DNA of 64,000 bases from Candidatus Obscuribacter sp. (GTDB lineage: Bacteria; Cyanobacteriota; Vampirovibrionia; Obscuribacterales; Obscuribacteraceae): assembly GCA_016712465.1 (NCBI GenBank), contig JADJQZ010000001.1:5270001-5334000 (forward strand). Reading direction: 5' to 3'. The position numbers were made by a program, and so were the translations under genes. The notes below the pieces were generated by a model that was given only the letters and a program-made list of their open reading frames with translations, was not told the DNA's origin and searched no databases. Position 1 is the first letter of the stretch. Every line of letters starts with the position of its first letter. Positions 17,888-26,155 of the stretch are shown in pieces.

Positions 17888-18382
17888 CTACTTGTTTCCT
17901 GCTTCCCCCGCCATCAGGCTCTTTCCGTCTAAATTCAAATTCAGCGACTTATTCAATACAACTGATTTGTGCCAACTGCTTGTTTGCCGAATATTTTCGA
18001 GCTTCTTTAGCCTGCCGATATCAAGCGGATATTTTAGAACCGCCAAGAATTGATACCACGATTTGGAGTGTAATAGAAGTGCTCCATAAGACCGCTCTAA
18101 AAGGTACCTTAAAAGGTCTGTCAAGAACAATCTTGTAAACCAGATTTCTTACCTTCCGCTAACAGGCTCCCGTGAGGCCCACTGGAATGAGGCTCTCTAG
18201 TAACTCTGACAAGGACTCCTTACAACCGCCAAACAGCATGAACTTTTCGACGGTTCCTGAAGTTTAGACTATCACGATTTATACCCAGTGACGGGCAAGA
18301 ATGAGGCAAAAAATCGCTTTCGCTTAGAACTATTACAAACTTTGCAAAGAACGCAAAAAACCGCTCCGGCATATATCCAACG

Positions 18383-18391
18383 TGGTACAAT
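18383..18391 (+). promoter_or_regulatory. Extended -10 promoter of rpmB
   Basis: TGGTACAAT combines a TGn extension with a TACAAT hexamer (18386-18391). There is no good -35 at 17 bp, as is usual for extended -10 promoters. Predicted +1 is near 18398, giving a leader of about 140 nt. Confidence 0.5.
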
Positions 18392-18459
18392 TCGCACTTT
18401 GCTTGTGCTTGCAGCTTCCGATATCCGTCGGTAGATGAGCACGCAGAAGTCTCGTGAGA

Positions 18460-18514
18460 GGTCGTTAACGACCCTGAAGCGGGTCAGTTAGTTAGCGCCG
18501 AATAAACAGGCGCC
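18460..18514 (+). promoter_or_regulatory. Structured leader of rpmB with alternative hairpins
   Basis: Three potential stems occur before rpmB. GGTCGTTAACGACC (18460-18473) is a perfect palindrome. GACCC with GGGTC (18470-18474 / 18481-18485) shares bases with the first, so the two cannot form together. GCGCC with GGCGC (18495-18499 / 18509-18513) is independent. This resembles an autoregulatory ribosomal-protein leader. There is no strong Shine-Dalgarno before the ATG. Confidence 0.45.
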
Positions 18515-18540
18515 TGGGTAAATAGACGGGATTATTCAAA

Positions 18541-18744
18541 ATGGCTAAGCGTTGTGACGTATGCGGCAAAGGACCCCAGACTGGTGTTCAATACACCTTC
18601 CTCCGGTCGCACTTTAACCCGCACGGTAAAAGACGCTGGTTGCCCAATTTGCAGCCGGTCAAAGCGATGATCGGCAAGACAGTGAAGCGCCTCAAGGTGT
18701 GCACTTCTTGCATCAAAGCCGGTAAAGTGCAAAAGGCAATCTAA
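18541..18744 (+). CDS. rpmB: 50S ribosomal protein bL28 (zinc-ribbon form)
   Basis: A 67-residue ribosomal protein of the large subunit. The sequence shows the L28 features KRRWLPNLQ and the C-terminal CIKAGKVQKAI. Two CxxC pairs (CDVC at 5-8, CTSC near 55) form the zinc-binding version, suggesting it is not the Zn-free paralogue used under zinc starvation. Single gene with its own promoter and a structured leader. Confidence 0.95.
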   Translation: MAKRCDVCGKGPQTGVQYTFLRSHFNPHGKRRWLPNLQPVKAMIGKTVKRLKVCTSCIKAGKVQKAI

Positions 18745-18806
18745 GCATCTAAGCCGAAAAACTAGAACAGTATTGAAATTGAAAGCTCTCTCAAGGGATT
18801 TTTCGG

Positions 18807-19682
18807 TTATTGGCCTTTGGCCAGATCGAGAAGTCCCTCTTTCTTTACTAAATAAAGCTCATTGCAAAACTGGCAACGCCCCTCCGCCTGACCGTCCTCT
18901 TCGGCCATGGAAAGCAAGTCATTGGCCGGCAACACCTTCAAAGCCTCCACAAAGCGCTCCTGGGAGCACTTGCAGTAAAAGCTGATGGGCTTCACATCGG
19001 TGAGGGGGCGCACTTCAAATCCGTTCAGAATGCGCTGCAGAATGTTTTCAAGACTCATGCCTCGTCGCATCAGGAAGGTAAAAGTGCCGAAAGTAGTGAT
19101 GTTGTTCTCAATCTTGCAAATGGTCTCTTCCGTGTGGTCAGGCAAGAGCTGCACCAGAAGACCACCGGCCGCCTCTACCCCCTTACTCGTCAAGTGGGTA
19201 CCCACAACCACAAGGGAGCCGGTCTGGTCGGAAGTTACCAGATAGCGGTTTACATCCTCGCCCACTTCTCCGGAGGCCAGCTCCACCGTGGAAGTATGGG
19301 GAGCACCGAAGCCTGAATCAACGGTGACATGGAGATAACCGGAAGATCCTATGGCCCCCCCAACATCAAAATTCCCCAGGGAGTTCAGTGGTAACTCGAC
19401 CTGGGGATGCTCTACATAACCTCTAACTGTGCCGCGCGGCGATGCATCCACCACTACCCGGCCCAGGGGTCCGTTCCCATGAAACTTCAAAGCCACCTGC
19501 CCGTCCCGGGCCAGCATCGGGGCAAGCAAAACGCCGGCTGTAAGAGCTCGCCCTAAGGCAGCCGTAGCAGTGTAGGAAAGATCGTGCTTGCGCCTGGCAC
19601 AACTGACCAGCTCAGTTGTGGTGGCTATTACTGCCCTTATGGTGCCATCGGCTGAAATAGCTTTGAGAAGTCCGTCTTTCAT
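18807..19682 (-). CDS. hslO: Redox-regulated chaperone Hsp33
   Basis: Cytosolic holdase activated by oxidation. The 291 residues show the N-terminal Hsp33 fold (GNGPLGRVVVDASPRGTVRGYV) and, at the C-terminus, the zinc switch made of CKCSQER and CQFC. All four cysteines of the CxC/CxxC switch are present, so redox activation should work. It is transcribed leftward and converges on rpmB, with only about 60 bp between. Confidence 0.95.
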   Translation of the reverse strand: MKDGLLKAISADGTIRAVIATTTELVSCARRKHDLSYTATAALGRALTAGVLLAPMLARDGQVALKFHGNGPLGRVVVDASPRGTVRGYVEHPQVELPLNSLGNFDVGGAIGSSGYLHVTVDSGFGAPHTSTVELASGEVGEDVNRYLVTSDQTGSLVVVGTHLTSKGVEAAGGLLVQLLPDHTEETICKIENNITTFGTFTFLMRRGMSLENILQRILNGFEVRPLTDVKPISFYCKCSQERFVEALKVLPANDLLSMAEEDGQAEGRCQFCNELYLVKKEGLLDLAKGQ

Positions 19683-19787
19683 TGCTTGATTCTTTGCTTA
19701 AGCCCGATTCTCACAGTGCCGATAGGAAATCCCCAAAAGGCTCTATTTCCCCATCATAGCAGCATATTACATTTTTTAAAGGGTAAT

Positions 19788-20771
19788 TTAATTGAGACGG
19801 CCACTCACTATGCGCTTGATCCCGGCCAGATCCTCTTTTATATCGATATCCCCAAAGCCATGTCGGGCAAAGATCTCCGCCACCGCATCCGCCTGACCTT
19901 CGCCTACCTCCAGGAAGAAATCCAGCCCCGGTGGGCAGAATTCAGCAAGAGCCTCGGCGAAGCCCCGGTAAAAGCCAAGCCCGTCCTCATCCATGCCGCG
20001 CAAGGCAATGTGGGGTTCGTAGTCCTGTACCTCTGGCTCAAGACTAGCCATGATTTGTGCCGGTATATAAGGTGGGTTGGAGACAAAAATGGGCGCTATG
20101 GGTCGGGGCTTGCCTAAAACCGGCTCTATAGCCATGGCCTCCCGCAGGATCGCACCGGTCTGGGGTGCGAAGAAGTCCTGGAGCAAGACCTGGCTCCTGG
20201 CCTCTACCTGGTGCTGTGCGGCGTTTTGCAAGCAGTACCGCATTGCCTCCGGCGAAACCTCGAAAACAAGGGCCCTGGCCCCCGCAAAGTGCTTCAGCAG
20301 GCTGACAAAAATGCAGCCGGAGCCGCCACCCACCTCTATGATCAGGCGCGGTCCGGTTTCTTGCAATCTGGAAAGGACGGCCTCCACAATCAGTTCCGTC
20401 TCCGGCCTGGGAATCAAAACCCCTTCGCCCACGGCAAAAGACAGCCCAAAGAAATCAGCCTGACCGAGGGCATACTGCAGGGGCCGCCGTTTGAGCCGAT
20501 CGGCCAGTACCAGTTCCAGTGCCGAGGCCGCTTCCCCCAGCAAACGATCACCCTCGATAACCAGACTGCCGTCCTTCACCTTTAAAATGGTAGCAAGGGC
20601 AAGACGGGCTTCGGCAGCGGCCTCATTTGTGGAAATACCAATAGCCTTCAGGGCCCGGGCAAAGGCCAGGCGCGCCGAGCTGACGGTCTGTGCTTTCGAA
20701 AAGAGGGGCGATCCACCATGGTTGGCCGGCGGCTCTTCCCCCGGCGCCCGATCAGATTTAGATCCCGGCAA
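19788..20771 (-). CDS. prmC: Release factor glutamine N5-methyltransferase
   Basis: Methylates the Gln of the GGQ motif of RF1/RF2. The AdoMet fold shows IIEVGGGSGCIFVSLL, and the catalytic loop is SNPPYIP. The N-terminal helical domain contains the LGQADFFGL and ETELIVE signatures. With 327 residues it is ~40 longer than E. coli PrmC, from an N-terminal extension. The TTG at 20769-20771 overlaps the end of prfA by 14 nt; a later start is possible. Its substrate RF1 is encoded directly upstream in the same operon. Confidence 0.93.
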   Translation of the reverse strand: MPGSKSDRAPGEEPPANHGGSPLFSKAQTVSSARLAFARALKAIGISTNEAAAEARLALATILKVKDGSLVIEGDRLLGEAASALELVLADRLKRRPLQYALGQADFFGLSFAVGEGVLIPRPETELIVEAVLSRLQETGPRLIIEVGGGSGCIFVSLLKHFAGARALVFEVSPEAMRYCLQNAAQHQVEARSQVLLQDFFAPQTGAILREAMAIEPVLGKPRPIAPIFVSNPPYIPAQIMASLEPEVQDYEPHIALRGMDEDGLGFYRGFAEALAEFCPPGLDFFLEVGEGQADAVAEIFARHGFGDIDIKEDLAGIKRIVSGRLN

Positions 20772-21849
20772 CTGTGTTCATTTCCGCTTCAAGCAGGCGC
20801 TGTTGATGTTGCAGGATACAGGCCTCAATAAGCTTATCCAGATCTCCCTCCAGTACTTGCTGAAGGGAAAAATTCAGATTGAGACGATGATCGGTGACAC
20901 GATTATCTTTGTAATTGTAGGTACGAATCTTCTCGGAACGGTCACCGGAGCCGACCTGCGACTTCCGCTCGTCATAAATGGCTTTCTGCTGCTCTTCCAA
21001 CTGCATCTGATAGAGCTTGTTACGCAAGATCTGCTTAGCCCGCTCTTTGTTTTGCAACTGAGAACGCTCTTCCGAGCAAGCCACCATCAAACCTGAGGGT
21101 CTGTGCACGATACGCACGGCAGTCTCTACTTTGTTGACGTTCTGGCCGCCGGCTCCACCTGAACGCATGGTGGAAATATCCAGGTCATTGTCGTTCAACT
21201 GAACATCGATGTCCTCGGCTTCAGGCATGACAGCCACTGTGGCAGTGGAGGTATGAACTCGTCCGGAAGCCTCGGTAGCCGGCACACGCTGCACGCGATG
21301 CACACCGGATTCGAACTTGAATTTGCTGTAGGCGGCGTCACCTTTAAAGCTGACGATTACTTCCTTGTAACCGCCTACTTCACCTTCACTGCAACTGGCT
21401 ATTTCCGGGGTGTAACCGACCCTATCTGCGTACTTCAAATACATGCGCAACAGATCACCGGCAAACAACGATGCTTCATCGCCGCCTGTACCGGCACGAA
21501 TCTCAAGCATGATGTTCTTTTCGTCGTTAGGGTCTTTGGGCAAAAGCAAAATTTTCAGTTCACCGGTGAGGTTCTGGTGCTCTTCGCGAGCTTCCTCCAG
21601 TTCCATCTCGGCCAGTTCACGCATCTCCTTCTCACTCTCGGTACGCAAGAGTTCCTGCGCTTCCGAGATACGTTTTTCGGCAGCCAACCAGCGGTGATAG
21701 GCGCTGACAGTGCGCTCCAACTGGTGCCTGGTGCGGGCCAGGCGCATGAACGTAGATTGATCGCCGATAATCGCGGGATCAGAGAGTTTTTGTTCCAGCT
21801 CGTTAAAGGTCCGCTCAATATCTTTGAGCTTTTCGACAAAATGCTCCAT
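20758..21849 (-). CDS. prfA: Peptide chain release factor 1
   Basis: Recognises UAA and UAG and triggers peptide release. The 363 residues include the anticodon-like PAT tripeptide in RVPATEASGRVH and the catalytic GGQ in RSGGAGGQNVNKVET. Length is normal. ATG start; prmC overlaps its 3' end, an arrangement conserved in many bacteria. Presence of RF1 means TAG is a normal stop here, which bears on the TAG-interrupted frame near 13.8 kb. Confidence 0.97.
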   Translation of the reverse strand: MEHFVEKLKDIERTFNELEQKLSDPAIIGDQSTFMRLARTRHQLERTVSAYHRWLAAEKRISEAQELLRTESEKEMRELAEMELEEAREEHQNLTGELKILLLPKDPNDEKNIMLEIRAGTGGDEASLFAGDLLRMYLKYADRVGYTPEIASCSEGEVGGYKEVIVSFKGDAAYSKFKFESGVHRVQRVPATEASGRVHTSTATVAVMPEAEDIDVQLNDNDLDISTMRSGGAGGQNVNKVETAVRIVHRPSGLMVACSEERSQLQNKERAKQILRNKLYQMQLEEQQKAIYDERKSQVGSGDRSEKIRTYNYKDNRVTDHRLNLNFSLQQVLEGDLDKLIEACILQHQQRLLEAEMNTVAGI

Positions 21850-21908
21850 ATGAAGAGCCTGGCACCTCTGATGTAGTGCTCAAAAGTAAGTGAGCCTGAT
21901 GAAAAATT

Positions 21909-21996
21909 CGGAGAGGGAGGGATTCGAACCCTCGCTGCGCTTTTGACGCAGACAGTCTTTCCAGGACTGCACGTTAGACCACTCCGACACCTCTCC
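21909..21996 (-). tRNA. tRNA-Ser (GGA)
   Basis: An 88-nt class II tRNA. The acceptor GGAGAGG pairs with CCTCTCC, the anticodon arm is CAGTC-CTGGAAA-GACTG with anticodon GGA, and the long variable arm contains TCTGCGTC...AGCGCAG. The T arm is GAGGG-TTCGAAT-CCCTC. The discriminator is G, as expected for serine; no CCA is encoded. An extended -10 (TGTTATAAT) lies just upstream. Confidence 0.95.
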
Positions 21997-22009
21997 AAGT
22001 GGTTTGTCG

Positions 22010-22018
22010 ATTATAACA
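22010..22018 (-). promoter_or_regulatory. Extended -10 promoter for tRNA-Ser
   Basis: On the minus strand TGTTATAAT provides a consensus TATAAT with TGn extension, 14 nt upstream of the mature tRNA 5' end. No good -35 is present. Confidence 0.5.
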
Positions 22019-22024
22019 AGCAAC

Positions 22025-22062
22025 GCTACTTGAGGACCCGTCCTGTGACGGGTCCTTGTAGC
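22025..22062. terminator. Strong hairpin between tpiA and tRNA-Ser
   Basis: AGGACCCGTC-CTGT-GACGGGTCCT is a perfect 10-bp stem with a four-base loop, and GCTAC/GTAGC extends it. In the direction of tpiA transcription the run of T lies before the stem, not after it, so a classical intrinsic terminator is not clear. It could block read-through into tRNA-Ser or protect the tpiA 3' end. Confidence 0.5.
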
Positions 22063-22084
22063 AAAGAAAAAAAACTTTATGCCT

Positions 22085-22918
22085 TCAGGCTTTGGTAGCC
22101 ATTAGCTTGAGGCGCTTGGCTCCACCTTTAATAATCGGCAAAAATTCCTCGGCCTTCAAGCTGGCTCCGCCCACCAGGGCACCGTCGATATCGGATTGAG
22201 CCATTTGCTCGTCGATGGTGCTGCCTTTGACGGAACCGCCATACAGAACGGGAATACCGTCAGCCACGGAGGTGCCGTAAAGTTCATTAATGGTGCTGCG
22301 GATCATCTTGCAAACCCGGTTGGCTTCCGGCGATTCGCAGTTCTTGCCGGTGCCGATAGCCCATACAGGCTCGTAGGCTACGACAATTTTAGCCACTTCT
22401 TCTGCGCTCAAATCTTCAACAGCGGCTGCCACCTGACGACGAATCACCTGATCGGTAAGACCACCTTCTCTCTCGTCAAGGGTTTCACCAACGCAAACAA
22501 TCGGCACAAGCTTGTGCGCCAGGGCCGCCTTGGTCTTCAAATTGACGCCCTGATTGGTCTCACCAAAAAACTGGCGGCGTTCGGAATGTCCCAGGATGAC
22601 ATGGGTCACACCCAGGTGGGTGAGCATGCCGGGGGCAATTTCGCCGGTGAAAGCACCGCTGTCGCGGTGCTCCATATTTTGAGCACCGACAAAGCAATTC
22701 TGCTTATTAGCGGTTTTGCCGTCAGGCGCATTAACCACGTTTAAGACCGCCGGCAAGCTGACATAAGTGGGGCACAAGATGATGTCCGGCAGAGCTTCCC
22801 CGGCCAGTTCTTTGGCCACCCCCTGAAGCACGGCTTCAGCCAGAGCCTGGGCTTCGGCAACGGTTTTATGCATTTTCCAATTGCCGGCAATAATGGTTTT
22901 GCGTACTTTTGAACTCAC
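22085..22918 (-). CDS. tpiA: Triosephosphate isomerase
   Basis: Interconverts dihydroxyacetone phosphate and glyceraldehyde 3-phosphate in glycolysis. Catalytic residues are in GNWKMHK (Lys), LGHSERR (His) and AYEPVWAIGTGK (Glu), with the phosphate loop LYGGSVKG. I place the start at the GTG of 22916-22918, since GGAGGAG lies 6 nt upstream; a start at 22933 would put that ribosome site inside the gene. The product is about 277 residues, slightly long for the family because of a Lys-rich C-terminus. Confidence 0.96.
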   Translation of the reverse strand: MSSKVRKTIIAGNWKMHKTVAEAQALAEAVLQGVAKELAGEALPDIILCPTYVSLPAVLNVVNAPDGKTANKQNCFVGAQNMEHRDSGAFTGEIAPGMLTHLGVTHVILGHSERRQFFGETNQGVNLKTKAALAHKLVPIVCVGETLDEREGGLTDQVIRRQVAAAVEDLSAEEVAKIVVAYEPVWAIGTGKNCESPEANRVCKMIRSTINELYGTSVADGIPVLYGGSVKGSTIDEQMAQSDIDGALVGGASLKAEEFLPIIKGGAKRLKLMATKA

Positions 22919-23054
22919 GGACAACTCCTCCACACTAGTAACTGCTAATGAGGCATAGATATTTGCAACAGTCGTCTAATTCTACATCTCTATAAACTAG
23001 AATCTCTGTAGTTCGGGCAAAATCGCAATGAAATAAAGAAGGAACCGCTGGGAA

Positions 23055-23987
23055 ATGGACGCAAACGAAGCAAGAGAAGGCAGAGCAAAACTTCTAGCCG
23101 GAGCCGCTGCCAAATTTGCAGAGGCTGACGACGCCCCCTTGCGCCTACCGGAATGGGTAAAACGCTCGGTCTTGAATACGCAGGAGAATCGCGAGACAAG
23201 ATTGATTCTCAAGGAAGAGAACCTCAATACCATCTGCGAGAGCGGTCGTTGCCCCAACAAAGGCGAATGCTGGGCCAAAGGCACTGCCACCTTCATGCTC
23301 ATGGGAGCGCTCTGTACGCGCACCTGTCGCTTCTGCTCGGTCAACAAGGGCATGCCCAGCCCCCTCGAAGAAGACGAACCGGACCGCATCGCCCGTGCCG
23401 CTCAGAAAATGGGACTGCGACATGTGGTTTTGACCTCGGTAAACCGTGACGACCTGCCCGATCAAGGCGCCAATCATTTTGCCCGCACCATCAAAGCTCT
23501 CAAGGAAGCCATCAAAGGGGTGGCGGTGGAAGTTCTCACACCTGATTTTCAGGGACGCCGGGATGCTCTTGAGATAGTGCTGGCAGCCGAACCTGTGGTC
23601 TACAATCACAATATGGAGACCGTACCACGGCTCTACAAGCGCGTCAGACCGGGCTCCAAATATGATCGCTCCTTGCAAGTGCTGGCCATGGCCAAAGAAA
23701 TCGCTCCTGACATTCCCACTAAATCAGGACTGATGCTGGGTCTGGGTGAAAGTTTTGACGAAGTGAAAGAAGTTATGCGCGATCTGCGCGCCCATGGTTG
23801 CGACTTCCTCACCCTCGGTCAGTACCTGAGACCCTCCCGCGATCAGCTACCGGTCAAGCGTTATATCGAGCCCCAGGAGTTTGATGCCCTGGGTGCTTAC
23901 GGCTGGGAAATAGGCTTCAAAATGGTCCACTCCGGTCCTCTGGTACGCAGTTCCTATCACGCCGAAGAACTGGCAAACAAGCTCTAG
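23055..23987 (+). CDS. lipA: Lipoyl synthase
   Basis: Radical-SAM enzyme that inserts two sulfurs into protein-bound octanoyl groups. The auxiliary cluster is CESGRCPNKGEC (C-x4-C-x5-C), and the radical SAM cluster is CTRTCRFC (CxxxCxxC). The C-terminal RSSYHAEE supplies the conserved serine of the auxiliary cluster. 310 residues, standard length. lipB is not adjacent. The downstream TPR gene begins 30 bp later and may be cotranscribed. Confidence 0.96.
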   Translation: MDANEAREGRAKLLAGAAAKFAEADDAPLRLPEWVKRSVLNTQENRETRLILKEENLNTICESGRCPNKGECWAKGTATFMLMGALCTRTCRFCSVNKGMPSPLEEDEPDRIARAAQKMGLRHVVLTSVNRDDLPDQGANHFARTIKALKEAIKGVAVEVLTPDFQGRRDALEIVLAAEPVVYNHNMETVPRLYKRVRPGSKYDRSLQVLAMAKEIAPDIPTKSGLMLGLGESFDEVKEVMRDLRAHGCDFLTLGQYLRPSRDQLPVKRYIEPQEFDALGAYGWEIGFKMVHSGPLVRSSYHAEELANKL

Positions 23988-24017
23988 GCGAAGGAAACCG
24001 CATGAGGGCGACTAATC

Positions 24018-25358
24018 ATGGAAGAAAGTGAGAATCAAGAGCAAGACCTGCTGGACTTCAGCCCAGTGAAGGACGGCGCTCAGGCCGCTACCGTCAGTGC
24101 CGCCACTCCTTCCGCTTCACCCATCGCCGAAGCCAGCACCCTTTTACAGGAAGGACAGTACGAGAAGTGCCGCGACAGACTGACCGAAATCTGGCTCCAG
24201 GCCCCCTATGACCGGGCCGTCATCGAACTCTACTGCGCGCTTTTAAAGGAAGTAGGCGAGGTCGAATCGGCTAAACGCTTTGCCAATTTGGTGGCAAAGC
24301 TGAAGGAACCGACGCCACCATATAAGCACCATCAGGAACTCTTTGAAGTTGGTTATGCCCTGGTAGATCTAAGGCAATACAAGCTCGCCGCCATGCTCCT
24401 CAGTGAACTTATCAAAGAACTGCCGGAAGACCCGCTTATCAATTATGAGCTAGGCTTCTCCCTCATGTGCCTCAAACAGTTCGGCAAGGCCGTCACTCAC
24501 TTTGAAAAATTCAAAAATGCCCGAGACGACTTTGATGTAGTGCTCAATCTTTGCGTTTGCTACACCCTTTTGCGCAACGAAGAGGCCGCCGCCCACACCC
24601 TCAATAGTCTCAAACCCCTGGCTGAAAGCGAAGAAGAAAAACTCGAATTCAGCCACAGGCAAACAGTTCTAAAGCGACTTTCAAGACTCTCCCACAAGAA
24701 AATCTTGAATGAGCGCGATTGGTTTTTCATTCTCTACGGATCTATCCTTTTACGACCGGGCAAATCCTTGCCCGAAGGCAAACTGGAACTCAAGCATGTG
24801 GCCTCCACCCTGGTCATTCTCAAAGGTTTGTTGAGCGGACTGGCCGTGCAGGAAGAAGGCATTGAATACTATTCACTGCGGTCTAAGCCGATGGCTTCGG
24901 TTTTCTCGGAGCTTTGCGAATTACCGGTGGACAGCTACCGCGGTCCCGACCGTCCCGACAAATGTCTCTTGATGATGAGTTGGACCACCGACATTCTGGG
25001 ACCGCATCAGGTCTTCATCAATAATAATGAACAACGGGGACTCTTCGCCCTGGCCATCAGCCCCACCGAGCCACTGCCGGTAATACCGGACATCATTGGC
25101 TATACAGCCAACGACATACTGATGCCCTGGGAAGGCCGGGAACATTCTCCGCGGGAACTGGAAGCCCAGATGAAGGCGCTGTTGGAAAAAGCCCAGAACC
25201 TGGAAGCGGATCCCGATCTGCTCCGGGAAACCCAGGATGCTCTCGATTATTACCTGGACAAGCTGGATCTTTTGGTATTTGCCAACAGCCCAGGCTTCGC
25301 CAATCGCCCCGAATATACAGCTGAGCTGCCGGCGCTTGAAAAAGATCCGGAGAAATAG
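24018..25358 (+). CDS. TPR-containing cytosolic hypothetical protein
   Basis: A 446-residue protein without signal peptide. Residues 45-220 form tetratricopeptide-like helical hairpins (LLQEGQYEKCRDRLTEIW and similar). The second half has a different fold with WTTDILGPHQVFINNNEQR and an acidic C-terminal helix. I do not recognise the C-terminal domain. The gene sits between lipA and cobS, all rightward; cobS starts 3 nt after its stop, so at least these two are probably co-translated. Confidence 0.8.
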   Translation: MEESENQEQDLLDFSPVKDGAQAATVSAATPSASPIAEASTLLQEGQYEKCRDRLTEIWLQAPYDRAVIELYCALLKEVGEVESAKRFANLVAKLKEPTPPYKHHQELFEVGYALVDLRQYKLAAMLLSELIKELPEDPLINYELGFSLMCLKQFGKAVTHFEKFKNARDDFDVVLNLCVCYTLLRNEEAAAHTLNSLKPLAESEEEKLEFSHRQTVLKRLSRLSHKKILNERDWFFILYGSILLRPGKSLPEGKLELKHVASTLVILKGLLSGLAVQEEGIEYYSLRSKPMASVFSELCELPVDSYRGPDRPDKCLLMMSWTTDILGPHQVFINNNEQRGLFALAISPTEPLPVIPDIIGYTANDILMPWEGREHSPRELEAQMKALLEKAQNLEADPDLLRETQDALDYYLDKLDLLVFANSPGFANRPEYTAELPALEKDPEK

Positions 25359-25361
25359 ACT

Positions 25362-26138
25362 TTGCAATTCCTTAAACGTTTTCGCCTCACACTGGGATAC
25401 ATTACCTGCCTGCCCCTGGCAGGAAAAGTGGAAGGCGAACCGGTGGGTCTGGCCAAGTATCTGCCCTCGGTGGGTCTGCTTCTAGGTGGCATCCTCAGCC
25501 TCACCAGTATGGTTCTGACGGCCCTTTCCGTCGACAGCCTTTTCAGTGCGGTGCTTCTGGCAGTGCTATGGCTCTTGCTCACAGGCGGACTGCATATGGA
25601 CGGTTTGATGGACACCGCCGACGGTATCTTCTCCCATCAAAGCCGGGAACGCATGCTGGAAATCATGCAAGACCCGCGCGTAGGAAATTTCGGCGTTTTG
25701 AGCGGGGTCAGCCTTCTGCTCATAAAAATTACCGGCATGGCCGCCCTGAGCGGCTCCGGGCTTTCCACCGTGCTTCTCCTCGCCCCTATGTGGGCACGCC
25801 TGGCGGAATGCTATGCCATCGGCAAATACAGTTATGCCAGAGCCGCAGGCAAAGGCAAGATCTGGCACGACAGCACCAGCTATCCTTCAGATCTAATCAA
25901 AGCGGCAATCTTACCCCTAGCTGTCAGCGCCGGACTGGTCTGCCTCGGGCAGTATTATGTCCTTAGCTTCACGTTAATTAGCATGATCACGGCCCTGAGC
26001 ACCGCCTCCTACCTGAACCGGAAGCTGCAAGGACACACCGGCGACACCTATGGTGCCGTGGTAGAGCTAAATGAAGCCCTGTCCATAGCCGGGCTGGTGC
26101 TCTTGTCGTCAATTCTCCACAAACTGGCCGGAAGTTAG
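25362..26138 (+). CDS. cobS: Cobalamin synthase (adenosylcobinamide-GDP ribazoletransferase)
   Basis: Polytopic inner-membrane enzyme joining adenosylcobinamide-GDP and alpha-ribazole in the last steps of B12 assembly. The conserved block GGLHMDGLMDTADGI, followed by MLEIMQDPRVGNFG, is the family signature with metal-binding Asp residues. About 258 residues with 6-7 hydrophobic segments. The start is TTG at 25362-25364, with GGAG 9 nt upstream overlapping the preceding stop. No other cobalamin gene or B12 riboswitch is seen nearby. Confidence 0.92.
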   Translation: MQFLKRFRLTLGYITCLPLAGKVEGEPVGLAKYLPSVGLLLGGILSLTSMVLTALSVDSLFSAVLLAVLWLLLTGGLHMDGLMDTADGIFSHQSRERMLEIMQDPRVGNFGVLSGVSLLLIKITGMAALSGSGLSTVLLLAPMWARLAECYAIGKYSYARAAGKGKIWHDSTSYPSDLIKAAILPLAVSAGLVCLGQYYVLSFTLISMITALSTASYLNRKLQGHTGDTYGAVVELNEALSIAGLVLLSSILHKLAGS

Positions 26139-26155
26139 GAGCGCAACGGTTTCAA

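Larger units (their letters stand above)
17888..18540. other. Intergenic region of 653 bp
   Basis: It lies between divergent mglA and rpmB. The right part holds the rpmB promoter and a structured leader, listed separately. The left part has a short 80-codon minus-strand frame ending at the mglA start, but its composition is not convincing and I do not call it. No other feature is seen. Confidence 0.5.

Noticed and set aside
17888..18130. 80-codon frame ending at the mglA start
   Set aside because: No ribosome site or recognisable sequence; position just upstream of mglA is suggestive only.
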